Position numbers and translations under genes: made by a program. 7,236 nucleotides of DNA from Thermodesulfobacteriota bacterium (GTDB taxonomy: Bacteria > Desulfobacterota > Desulfocorpusculales > Desulfocorpusculum): positions 1 to 7,236 of the forward strand of contig JAPWUY010000083.1 of the NCBI GenBank assembly GCA_028275295.1. The letters are read 5' to 3'. This document shows, piece by piece, positions 1 to 6,056 of this stretch. The notes below the pieces were generated by a model. The model worked only from the letters and a program-made list of their open reading frames with translations. It searched no databases and had not been told where the DNA came from. Within the stretch, counting starts at the first letter, position 1. The number at the start of each line of letters is the position of its first letter.

Positions 1-415
1 GACAAGGGCCTCCTATGTCTATCTGCTCTATCGCCTCCTCGTATCCACAATCCCGAGCCTTCACTGTGGCCTCAAAAGGATAGAGGTTCACTACCACCAT
101 GTCTATGGGCTCTATGCCGTGAGCCCTCAGTTCCTCCATGTGACGAGCGATGTCCCTCCTCGCCAGGATTCCCCCGTGGATTGCGGGATGCAGGGTCTTG
201 ACCCTCCCGTCCAACATCTCGGGGAAACCCGTGACCTGGGACACCTCCTTCACTGGAATCCCAGCATCCCTCAGAGCTCGGGCCGTCCCGCCAGTGGAGA
301 TGATCTCTATACCCAGAGAGCTCAGCTCCCTTCCAAACTCAACAAGGCCCTTCTTGTCGGAGACGCTCAAGAGGGCCCTCCTCACTTGAATCGTACCTTC
401 GCCTTCCTGGGACAT
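1..415 (-). CDS. purH: PurH, bifunctional AICAR transformylase/IMP cyclohydrolase, N-terminal part
   Basis: This is the first 138 codons of a gene that runs off the window at base 1; full-length PurH is usually about 500-530 residues. Only the N-terminal MGS-like IMP cyclohydrolase domain is present, the part that closes FAICAR to IMP in the last step of de novo purine synthesis. The C-terminal AICAR formyltransferase domain lies outside. Family motifs are clear: SVSDKKGL (residues 17-24), STGGTA (40-45), [17 protein letters not shown] (61-77), HGGILARR (80-87), NLYPFE (110-115) and IDIGGP (132-137). The residue after IDIGGP is Cys, where I recall Ser or Thr as more usual; it sits at the window edge. 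The ATG at 415 is supported by AGGAGGT five bases upstream. It follows the cyclase gene by 38 nt on the same strand, so it may share its transcript. The protein is cytosolic. Identity is very secure. Confidence 0.96.
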   Translation of the reverse strand, partial: MSQEGEGTIQVRRALLSVSDKKGLVEFGRELSSLGIEIISTGGTARALRDAGIPVKEVSQVTGFPEMLDGRVKTLHPAIHGGILARRDIARHMEELRAHGIEPIDMVVVNLYPFEATVKARDCGYEEAIEQIDIGGPC

Positions 416-420
416 ACCGA

Positions 421-427
421 ACCTCCT
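421..427 (-). promoter_or_regulatory. Strong ribosome binding site of purH
   Basis: Read on the minus strand, AGGAGGT lies five bases before the ATG at 415. An earlier ATG at 435 is out of frame with purH and overlaps the start of this site, so the ATG at 415 is the sensible start. A strong independent site means purH need not depend on translational coupling to the upstream cyclase gene. Confidence 0.8.
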
Positions 428-453
428 CGCCCATGGTCTAGTTTTTTGGCCGA

Positions 454-2751
454 TTACTTGACCTCCCAGTCGAATATTCCCTCCCACGAAGGAGGTGGTG
501 AGGCCTTGAGGATCTCACATCTCTTGAGAAACAGTTTGGAGGGACCATCATTGGGCCTCCTTCTCAGCACTTCCCTGAAGCCCACCTCCGCCTCCTCCCA
601 GCGCCTTTCCCTGTAGAGGGAAAGAGCCCCCTCGAAGACCTCGATCCAGGAGGCATCCCCTCCTTTCCCCTGGGGCCTTAGCCCCAAAAGCTCGTATATC
701 CTCACTGGCTTCCTCTTCCCCTTGACCCTCACCAGATCGAGCTCCCGACACAGGAACCCCTCTCCCGCTTCCCTCAGGGTGAACTCGCTCAATATGATCC
801 TCGTGCCATATTGCTTGTTCAAACCCTCGAGTCTGGATGCCAAATTCACATGATCTCCCATGACGGTATAGTCGAACCTCTTCTCGGACCCCATGTTCCC
901 CACTACCATCTCCCCAGTGTTTATGCCTATGCCTATGTCCAGGGGTGGGAGGCCCATGGCATCCCACTTCCCCTTGAGCTTCTTCATCACTTCCAGCATC
1001 TCCAAGGCCGAGAGACACGCCCTCGCCGGATGATCCTCCTTGAAAATGGGCGCGCCATAGATGGCCATTATTGCATCTCCCATGTACTTGTCCAAGGTTC
1101 CCTCGTGTCTGAAGATCACCTGGGTCATCTCCGTCAGGTACTCATTGAGGAGTCTCACCAAGGCTTCAGGGTCGAGGACCTCTGAGATGGATGTGAAGCC
1201 CCGGATGTCACTGAACAGGACCGTGAGGACCTTCTGCTGGCCCCCCAGCCTGAGGCTTTGGGGATTCCTTATGATCTCCTGGACCACCTCGGGAGGGACG
1301 TAGACCTGAAAAGCCCCCTTGAGCTTCCTCTTCTCCCTCTCCTCCCTTACAAAACCATGGATAGTGACCCCAAGGTAGCTCGTCAGTATGAGGACACTCG
1401 GATACATGGCATTCAGCCAGAAGCCGCTTTCCCAAAGGACTCTGGCATTGAGCCAAAGATGGCCGAAGAAAAGAGTGATCATGGCCAGGGCACCCAAAAG
1501 GGGTCTTAACTTGGGATACAAGAGCCCCAAGACCACTCCTCCAATCAGGATCACCAGCAGATCCAGTGTCGCTGCCCATCCAGGCTTCTGGATGAAGTCT
1601 CCTCTGAGTATGTTGTCCACTATGTTTGCGTGGACCTCCACTCCCGGACATGCTGAGTCAAAAGGGGTGACCCGGAGGTCAAATATTCCAGTTGCGACTG
1701 CACCCACAAACACTATCTTGTCCTTCAAGGCCTCTCGTGAGACATTTCCCCTGAGGACATCAACCGCTGACACACGGGGAAACGTTCCGGCTTTGCCCCT
1801 GAAATTGATGAGCATGAACCCATCTTCCGATGTGGGAATGAACCCGTTGGGCCACTTTATCCCCAAGATGCCAAAGGACTCCGCCTCCACGGACCACGAA
1901 AAGGGATCCCCCGCATATCGGAGGGTCTGGACAGAGAGGGGAGCGAGGAAGCCTTCCCCGCACTCCACGACAAGTGGGACCGCTCTCACAACGCCATCCA
2001 TATCTGGGACTATGTTGAAGAACCCTATGGCCTTCGCCGCCATCGCTATCTCTGGGAGGTTTCCCTTGGGTCCTATTGCCTTGAAGGTTGGAAGCTCCCT
2101 CTCCCCCCTAAAAGGCAATCGAACGACGGAATATTGGGACTTGCTCAAGGAAAGGAGAGAGTTTGGACTTCTCGGATCGTAATTTTCGGGGATCTCCTCT
2201 TGTTTCATGAAGAGGAAGTCCCCCACTACGACCTTTCCAGAATCCTCTATTGCCTTGGCCAGGACCTCGTCTGGATGAACCTCTCGGGACAATCTCCTCA
2301 GGAACTCGTACACCTGAGGGCTTTGGGAGACAAAGGACTTGAGCTCCTCCTTTATCTCCTGGATCATCCTCGTGGGCTGAGGCCCTTCTCCCTCCGCCAG
2401 GATGGCATCCAGAACCCCAAGACGTTTTTCCGGTTCAGACCAGATCACATCCACGCCTATAGCCTTAGGCCCGAAGGAGGAGATGGCCTCTATGAGTTCT
2501 GCCAGGATGATTCTCGACCAGGGCCACTGGCCCACCTCAGCGAGACTCTTTTCGTCTATGGCCACGATGGCCACCTGCCCAGTGGGCGAAAGGGCTCCCC
2601 TCCACTTGAGCCTCTGGTCATAGAGCTTGAGCTCGAAAACCTCCAGTATGGGAGGCCTGACCAGGTACAGGCCCGCCAGAAGAAGAGAGACCCCTACACT
2701 TATCCGAAGACCACTAGTCTTTAGTAGCAGAGACCTCAGCCTAGCACCCAC
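454..2751 (-). CDS. CHASE2-domain membrane class III adenylate cyclase
   Basis: Predicted to make cAMP from ATP in response to a signal sensed outside the inner membrane. Numbering from the GTG at 2751 (765 aa): one membrane segment near 15-32, an extracytoplasmic CHASE2 sensor domain about 34-383 ([19 protein letters not shown] near the start, [12 protein letters not shown] and [14 protein letters not shown] near the end), three membrane segments near 394-413, 416-434 and 444-465, a linker with the cyclase-transducer-like YVPPEVV motif, then the catalytic domain about 505-688. Both metal-binding aspartates are present (D515 in FSDIRGFT, D559 in YMGDAIMA), as are the adenine-type lysine K555 and the transition-state N636 and R640. 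The second purine-selecting position is Thr629 rather than Asp, a variant I recall from bacterial adenylate cyclases. A short TPR-like tail follows (699-748). It lies 90 nt after livF and 38 nt before purH. A TTG at 2757 would add two residues. Confidence 0.94.
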   Translation of the reverse strand: MGARLRSLLLKTSGLRISVGVSLLLAGLYLVRPPILEVFELKLYDQRLKWRGALSPTGQVAIVAIDEKSLAEVGQWPWSRIILAELIEAISSFGPKAIGVDVIWSEPEKRLGVLDAILAEGEGPQPTRMIQEIKEELKSFVSQSPQVYEFLRRLSREVHPDEVLAKAIEDSGKVVVGDFLFMKQEEIPENYDPRSPNSLLSLSKSQYSVVRLPFRGERELPTFKAIGPKGNLPEIAMAAKAIGFFNIVPDMDGVVRAVPLVVECGEGFLAPLSVQTLRYAGDPFSWSVEAESFGILGIKWPNGFIPTSEDGFMLINFRGKAGTFPRVSAVDVLRGNVSREALKDKIVFVGAVATGIFDLRVTPFDSACPGVEVHANIVDNILRGDFIQKPGWAATLDLLVILIGGVVLGLLYPKLRPLLGALAMITLFFGHLWLNARVLWESGFWLNAMYPSVLILTSYLGVTIHGFVREEREKRKLKGAFQVYVPPEVVQEIIRNPQSLRLGGQQKVLTVLFSDIRGFTSISEVLDPEALVRLLNEYLTEMTQVIFRHEGTLDKYMGDAIMAIYGAPIFKEDHPARACLSALEMLEVMKKLKGKWDAMGLPPLDIGIGINTGEMVVGNMGSEKRFDYTVMGDHVNLASRLEGLNKQYGTRIILSEFTLREAGEGFLCRELDLVRVKGKRKPVRIYELLGLRPQGKGGDASWIEVFEGALSLYRERRWEEAEVGFREVLRRRPNDGPSKLFLKRCEILKASPPPSWEGIFDWEVK

Positions 2752-2759
2752 TTTCAAGC

Positions 2760-2765
2760 CCTTCC
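2760..2765 (-). promoter_or_regulatory. Ribosome binding site deciding the cyclase start
   Basis: On the minus strand GGAAGG lies eight bases before a GTG at 2751 but only two before the in-frame TTG at 2757, so GTG is the better start. An ATG at 2774 opens a five-codon reading frame in another phase that ends in a TGA overlapping this TTG; it could cause minor coupling or be chance. Confidence 0.5.
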
Positions 2766-2798
2766 GAGCATTGATGTGGCGAGAGGCATGGTGATGGG

Positions 2799-2810
2799 GG
2801 AGGATCCTCC
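2799..2810. repeat. 12-bp perfect palindrome in the livF-cyclase gap
   Basis: The sequence GGAGGATCCTCC is its own reverse complement and lies in the short gap between livF and the cyclase gene. It could be an operator half-site pair or a weak hairpin, or chance in G/C-rich DNA. There is no following T-run on the minus strand, so it does not look like a terminator. No -35/-10 promoter pair is evident beside it. Confidence 0.35.
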
Positions 2811-2841
2811 GAGTCTTGGGGATCGATTACCATTTCGGCGC

Positions 2842-3636
2842 TCAGGCAAGCCACCGCTTTCTCCTCTTATAGTGCTTGACCTCCTTGTAGCTCTTTCTGC
2901 TCCCCAGCTCGCTCAGGCCCAGGTAGAACTCCTTTATGTCCTCGTTTTCCTTGAGCTTCTGGGATGGGCCATCGAGCACAATCCGACCGTTTTCCATCAC
3001 GTATCCGTAGTCTGAGAGGCCGAGGGCCTTCCTGGCATTCTGTTCCACGAGGAGTATGGATACCCCCTCCTTTTTGTTTATGTCCTCTATGAGCTTGAAT
3101 ATTTCCTTGACCAGAAGGGGGCTCAGCCCCAGGGAGGGCTCGTCCAAGAGCATCACTTTGGGTCTGGCCATGAGGGCCCTTCCCATGACGAGCATCTGCC
3201 TCTCGCCGCCGGAGAGATATCCGCTGGTCCTCTTCCTCATTTCCTGGAGCTTGGGAAAGTATCCATACACCTTCTCGAGGTCCGCGCGGATCCCGTGAGC
3301 ATCATCCCGGGCATAAGCCCCGACAAGCAGGTTCTCTTCCACGGTGAGGTGCTCGAAGAGCCGACGGCCTTCCATGACTTGCACTATCCCCAATCTCACG
3401 ATCTCCTCAGGATCCATCTTGTCTATGCGAAGGCCGTCGAACTCTATGGAGCCGTCAGTCACCTCCCCGAGTTCGGTGCGTAGGACTCCCGAGATGGCCT
3501 TGAGGGTCGTGGTCTTACCAGCGCCATTTGCCCCGAGAAGGGCGACTATCTTCCCCTCTGGGACCTCGAGAGACACACCCTTGAGGACGAGTATGACGTC
3601 GCTGTAGATGACCTCTATGTTATTGAGCCTCAACAT
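2842..3636 (-). CDS. livF: LivF-type ABC transporter ATP-binding protein
   Basis: One of the two ATPases (LivG/LivF) that drive branched-chain-amino-acid-type importers (HAAT family); it sits on the cytoplasmic face and hydrolyses ATP to power uptake. The 264 aa sequence has Walker A GANGAGKT (35-42), Q-loop Q86, ABC signature LSGGE (141-145), Walker B VMLLDE (161-166) and LLVEQNA (195-201), where Gln199 stands in the switch-histidine position as is typical of LivF rather than LivG. After the usual LivF end (IKEFYLG, 234-240) there is a strongly basic tail to 264, KRRKRWLA at the very end; I recall similar tails in deltaproteobacterial LivF. The start ATG lies three bases beyond the stop of the small lipoprotein gene, with only a weak ribosome binding site, so translation is probably coupled. 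No LivG, LivH or LivM is in view. The true substrate may not be leucine; many such systems carry aromatic acids, amides or other ligands. Confidence 0.93.
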   Translation of the reverse strand: MLRLNNIEVIYSDVILVLKGVSLEVPEGKIVALLGANGAGKTTTLKAISGVLRTELGEVTDGSIEFDGLRIDKMDPEEIVRLGIVQVMEGRRLFEHLTVEENLLVGAYARDDAHGIRADLEKVYGYFPKLQEMRKRTSGYLSGGERQMLVMGRALMARPKVMLLDEPSLGLSPLLVKEIFKLIEDINKKEGVSILLVEQNARKALGLSDYGYVMENGRIVLDGPSQKLKENEDIKEFYLGLSELGSRKSYKEVKHYKRRKRWLA

Positions 3637-3639
3637 GAG

Positions 3640-4128
3640 TCATTTTCCAGCCTGAGGAGCCTGGACTTCCAGATAAGCCTTGGCAGTCACTCCTGTATCA
3701 ACCCCCGTAGCCCTTATCTCGTACTTGCCAGGCGGAAGGGGCTTTGCCTGCTTCAAGTCGGGGGCCAATATGGGGGACCACTCTGTCCTGAAGAGCCAGT
3801 TGAGAGTCGCGGTCGGAGCCATGGAAACCTCGAAATTTCCAGCCTCATCGCAGGTAGCGTAGGCAAGGCCGACATCCTCACCTTTTTTTACCCCCTTCAT
3901 CTCCACCCCCGGGGGCACAACCATCTCCACCACCACCATCTCCTTGGCCCCGAAGCCAGAACCATTGAACTTTATGGGATTCTTGAGGAGGCCCGGTTCT
4001 ATCACCACCTTTTCCGGTGTGATGAGGAGCTTACCCTCTCTTGGTGGCCCCATGGTTTGGGAAGCGCATCCCCAGACGATCAGAATCGCGGAAACCCAAA
4101 GGACTTTGTTTATCAGCCTTGATCCCAT
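3640..4128 (-). CDS. Small predicted lipoprotein, Ig-like beta-sandwich type, paired with binding protein
   Basis: I do not recognise a named family for this 162 aa protein. Its N-terminus (MGSRLINK, hydrophobic 9-20, then VWGC with Cys21) resembles a lipoprotein signal, although Trp at the -2 position is unusual; Ala22 would favour outer-membrane sorting. The rest reads as one beta-sandwich domain of the bacterial Ig-like kind: GSGFGAKEMVVVE (56-68), DEAGNFEV (94-101), LNWLFRTEW (109-117) and PLPPGKYEIRATGVD (130-144). It is clearly paralogous to the protein at 5523-6023, sharing SP/EPxLLKxP, GSGF, DExGxF, LNW and PLPPGxYxxRAxGxD. It begins 34 nt after the second binding protein and ends three bases before livF, so it belongs to the transport operon. 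A role as an envelope-anchored partner of the binding protein is inference. The ATG at 4128 is backed by a strong ribosome binding site. Confidence 0.86.
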   Translation of the reverse strand: MGSRLINKVLWVSAILIVWGCASQTMGPPREGKLLITPEKVVIEPGLLKNPIKFNGSGFGAKEMVVVEMVVPPGVEMKGVKKGEDVGLAYATCDEAGNFEVSMAPTATLNWLFRTEWSPILAPDLKQAKPLPPGKYEIRATGVDTGVTAKAYLEVQAPQAGK

Positions 4129-4134
4129 TTTGAC

Positions 4135-4141
4135 ACCTCCC
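4135..4141 (-). promoter_or_regulatory. Strong ribosome binding site of the small lipoprotein gene
   Basis: On the minus strand GGGAGGT ends six bases before the ATG at 4128, which fixes this start and places the lipoprotein-type signal sequence at the very N-terminus. Confidence 0.75.
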
Positions 4142-4162
4142 CCCTTTCATAGGCCCTGTGGA

Positions 4163-5389
4163 TCAAAACTTGTGGAGGGCCACGGCATCCGGAGCTTTCC
4201 GCCACCCTGTGATGGGGACCAGTTTGCCCCCTTGCACCCTGTAAAACTTGACCATGTCGGACCCTCTTCTGGACTGGGGTCCATAGGTGCAATTTCCGGC
4301 AAGGCCCTGTCTATGATCGCCTCCTCCGAGCTTCATGTAAGCCCTGAAGACCGCCTCTCCATCCAACTTCTCGTATCCGACCTCCTTCAAGGCTATCTTC
4401 AAAGCTGCCTCGAGATCGAGGCCCCATATCATTCCGGTGGCATAGGTGCTTCCCATCTCTTCGATGGGCCGTCCCCTGTATTTTTCCCAAATCCTCTTGG
4501 CCAAGGGGTGCTCCCTCGCCTCCTTGCCCCTCAGATAGTAGACGCATATGACTGCCCCCTCTGTGGCCTCTGGATGTGCCTTTATGCCCACAGTCTCATC
4601 CGGTCCCCAGAAGGTAGCGTCCACAAACTGGATCTTTGCCGTGAGACCCATCTTGTGGGCATCCCTTAGGATGTTGGTAGGGGTTGGATCCACGCCTCCT
4701 ATTATTATGTAGTCGGCCCCAGCATTTGCGAGCCTGGTCAACCAAACCGAATGATCCAGGGTCCCAGGAGGGAAGAACTCGGGAGGCAAGAGGGTCACAC
4801 CCAATTTCTCCGCGTATTCCTTGCCTCCTCGCAGGGGCTCCCGGCCATACGGGTTGTCCCAGGAGATGTACCCTATCTTGGGAAGACCACTCTTCCCCTT
4901 GGCCTTCCAATCCTCGAGTATCCAGTCTATGGTCGCGGCGAATGCATCCTGGTAGCAGGTTCCCCATGTGAAGACCCTGCCTGGTTTCGCCTGAAATTCC
5001 CCATCCCCTGGAACGAGCTGGGGGATCTTGTCCCGGTCCGTGAGGGGAGCAATTGCCTTCCCAATCCCTGTGGAAATGGCATTGACCAGGACAAGCTTGT
5101 GCTCTGTTCTGTAACGCTTGTACGCCGAAACACCTCTTGCGACATCGTAGCGGGTGTCAACCCCGAGAAACTTGATCTTGACTCCATCTACCCCCCCTCT
5201 GTCATTCAGATCCTTGAAGAAATCCTCGAGACCCGAATCCGCGGGGACATTGAGACCAGCTATTGGTCCTGTGTAGTCCGCAAGGCTGAGATAGGTGACG
5301 TATCTCTCCTGTGCTGAGGCATGAAAACCCAATGGACAAAAGACCAAGAGTGCGACTCCTAGAGCCCAAAAGCCTTTGGTTCTTCTCAT
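4163..5389 (-). CDS. LivJ/LivK-like periplasmic substrate-binding protein, second copy
   Basis: A type 1 periplasmic binding protein (Peripla_BP_6, branched-chain-amino-acid type) that should capture a small ligand outside the inner membrane and hand it to a LivHMGF importer. From the ATG at 5389 it is 408 aa. Residues 1-26 form a signal peptide (MRRTK, hydrophobic 6-22, cleavage after Ala-Ser-Ala26). An in-frame TTG at 5485 would give 440 aa, but it would bury the signal peptide behind a charged leader, while the ATG has AAGGAGG six bases upstream. The mature part begins YVTYLSLADYTGPIAG, typical of the fold, with GLEDFFKDLNDRGGVDG, VDTRYDVARG, PGDGEFQA and EPLRGGKEYAE following. It is a paralogue of the protein at 6057-7236, matching at roughly half or more of positions by eye, with the C-terminal APDAVALHKF nearly identical. 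The ligand cannot be told from sequence; amino acids, amides and aromatic acids are all known for this family. Confidence 0.92.
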   Translation of the reverse strand: MRRTKGFWALGVALLVFCPLGFHASAQERYVTYLSLADYTGPIAGLNVPADSGLEDFFKDLNDRGGVDGVKIKFLGVDTRYDVARGVSAYKRYRTEHKLVLVNAISTGIGKAIAPLTDRDKIPQLVPGDGEFQAKPGRVFTWGTCYQDAFAATIDWILEDWKAKGKSGLPKIGYISWDNPYGREPLRGGKEYAEKLGVTLLPPEFFPPGTLDHSVWLTRLANAGADYIIIGGVDPTPTNILRDAHKMGLTAKIQFVDATFWGPDETVGIKAHPEATEGAVICVYYLRGKEAREHPLAKRIWEKYRGRPIEEMGSTYATGMIWGLDLEAALKIALKEVGYEKLDGEAVFRAYMKLGGGDHRQGLAGNCTYGPQSRRGSDMVKFYRVQGGKLVPITGWRKAPDAVALHKF

Positions 5390-5522
5390 CTTGTCCCTCC
5401 TTTCTTTGGGGTTCTTCCCCCAAGATCTCCCCGATAGGGGGCCTCGATTCTGGATTCGATCCCGAGAGGGGACCGTGAAACCCACTTGGCCCTAGCCATC
5501 CTTTCCGAAATGCCCCTCGGCC
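5390..5522 (-). other. 133-bp gap ahead of the second binding protein, with leader hairpin
   Basis: This is the longest gap in the window. It holds a six-pair inverted repeat, TTGGGG/CCCCAA around a six-base loop (5406-5411 with 5418-5423), directly upstream of the ribosome binding site at 5396-5402. A weaker four-pair G/C stem lies near 5427-5440, and GGATTCGATCC at 5452-5462 is a small inverted repeat. None is followed by a T-run on the minus strand, so I do not call a terminator. I find no clear sigma-70 or sigma-54 promoter. The gap could hold a promoter for the second module or a transcript-processing hairpin that sets its expression relative to the first. Confidence 0.4.
5396..5402 (-). 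promoter_or_regulatory. Ribosome binding site deciding the start of the second binding protein
   Basis: On the minus strand AAGGAGG lies six bases before the ATG at 5389. Together with the signal peptide that begins there, this rejects the longer reading frame that opens at 5485. Confidence 0.8.
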
Positions 5523-6023
5523 TCATTTGGCCTGGGAAAGGATCTCCAGGCCTGTTTCTGCCACCACATCCGAATCCATTCCCACAGCTCGAACCCTGTA
5601 AGACCCTGGCGGCAAAGGGACTGCCTTGGTCATGTCGGGCTTTCCATCCGCAGTCCAGTCCACTTGGAGAAACCAGTTGAGTATGGCCGTGGAGGCCGTC
5701 TTGCACTGGAATTCCCCTTTCTCATCCGCCTTGGCGAAGGCGATCCCCACCCAGGGTTCTTCCTGGGTCATGCCTTTGAGCTTGAGCCCCTGAGGCAGAC
5801 CGAGTTCCACCGTGACGGCCTCGCCAGCCTTGAATCCTGATCCCTTGAAGGATGGTGGATCCTTGAGGAGCTCCGGGCTCACAACTATTTGCTTGGGAGA
5901 GGGATCCAAAGAGGGAACTCCTGATTGGCCCCAGGCAAAAAGCCCCTCGAAGACCAAAGGAAGCGTGCAGAATACAATCACCGCCAATGACTTCTTGGGT
6001 CTGAACGCTGGCCTCTCATTCAT
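5523..6023 (-). CDS. Small secreted Ig-like protein paired with the first binding protein
   Basis: This 166 aa protein has no family I can name. It starts with a basic n-region (MNERPAFRPKK), a hydrophobic stretch at 12-30 and a plausible signal peptidase I site after Gly32 (Ala30-Trp-Gly32, then Gln). Cys19 lies inside the hydrophobic core after Phe, so it is not a lipobox, unlike the paralogue at 3640-4128. The remaining 130 or so residues resemble one Ig-like beta-sandwich: GSGFKAGEAVTVELGLPQG (61-79), ADEKGEFQ (99-106), ILNWFLQVDW (114-123) and PLPPGSYRVRAVGMD (136-150). It starts 33 nt after the stop of the first binding protein, behind a G-rich, rather weak ribosome binding site. The matching arrangement at the second module implies both genes were duplicated together. 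It is likely exported to the periplasm; if the signal is not cleaved it would be membrane-tethered. Function is unknown. Confidence 0.85.
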   Translation of the reverse strand: MNERPAFRPKKSLAVIVFCTLPLVFEGLFAWGQSGVPSLDPSPKQIVVSPELLKDPPSFKGSGFKAGEAVTVELGLPQGLKLKGMTQEEPWVGIAFAKADEKGEFQCKTASTAILNWFLQVDWTADGKPDMTKAVPLPPGSYRVRAVGMDSDVVAETGLEILSQAK

Positions 6024-6056
6024 GGCTTCCCCCCCGTTCCATTCGTGTTTGCGTCC

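Noticed and set aside
441..446. A six-T run between the cyclase and purH genes as a terminator
   Set aside because: It is T on the plus strand and A on the transcribed minus-strand message, and no G/C-rich stem precedes it.
119..616. A 165-codon plus-strand reading frame across the purH start and cyclase end
   Set aside because: It is a shadow of purH and the cyclase C-terminus; its low-complexity Ser/Pro/Leu-rich translation matches no family I know.
1388..2182. A 264-codon plus-strand reading frame opposite the cyclase gene
   Set aside because: It lies wholly inside the well-supported cyclase gene, has no recognisable domain, and long antisense frames are expected opposite this codon usage.
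3944..4669. A 241-codon plus-strand reading frame spanning the small lipoprotein and binding-protein genes
   Set aside because: It is antisense to two genes with clear family motifs and signal sequences, and its own sequence shows no domain.
5447..5475. A tRNA T-arm-like sequence (GGATCGAATCC on the minus strand)
   Set aside because: It has one mismatch to the T-loop core and one in the stem, and I could not find matching acceptor, D or anticodon arms around it.
5390..5485. N-terminal extension of the second binding protein from a TTG at 5485
   Set aside because: It would put 32 charged residues before a textbook signal peptide, while the ATG at 5389 has a strong ribosome binding site.
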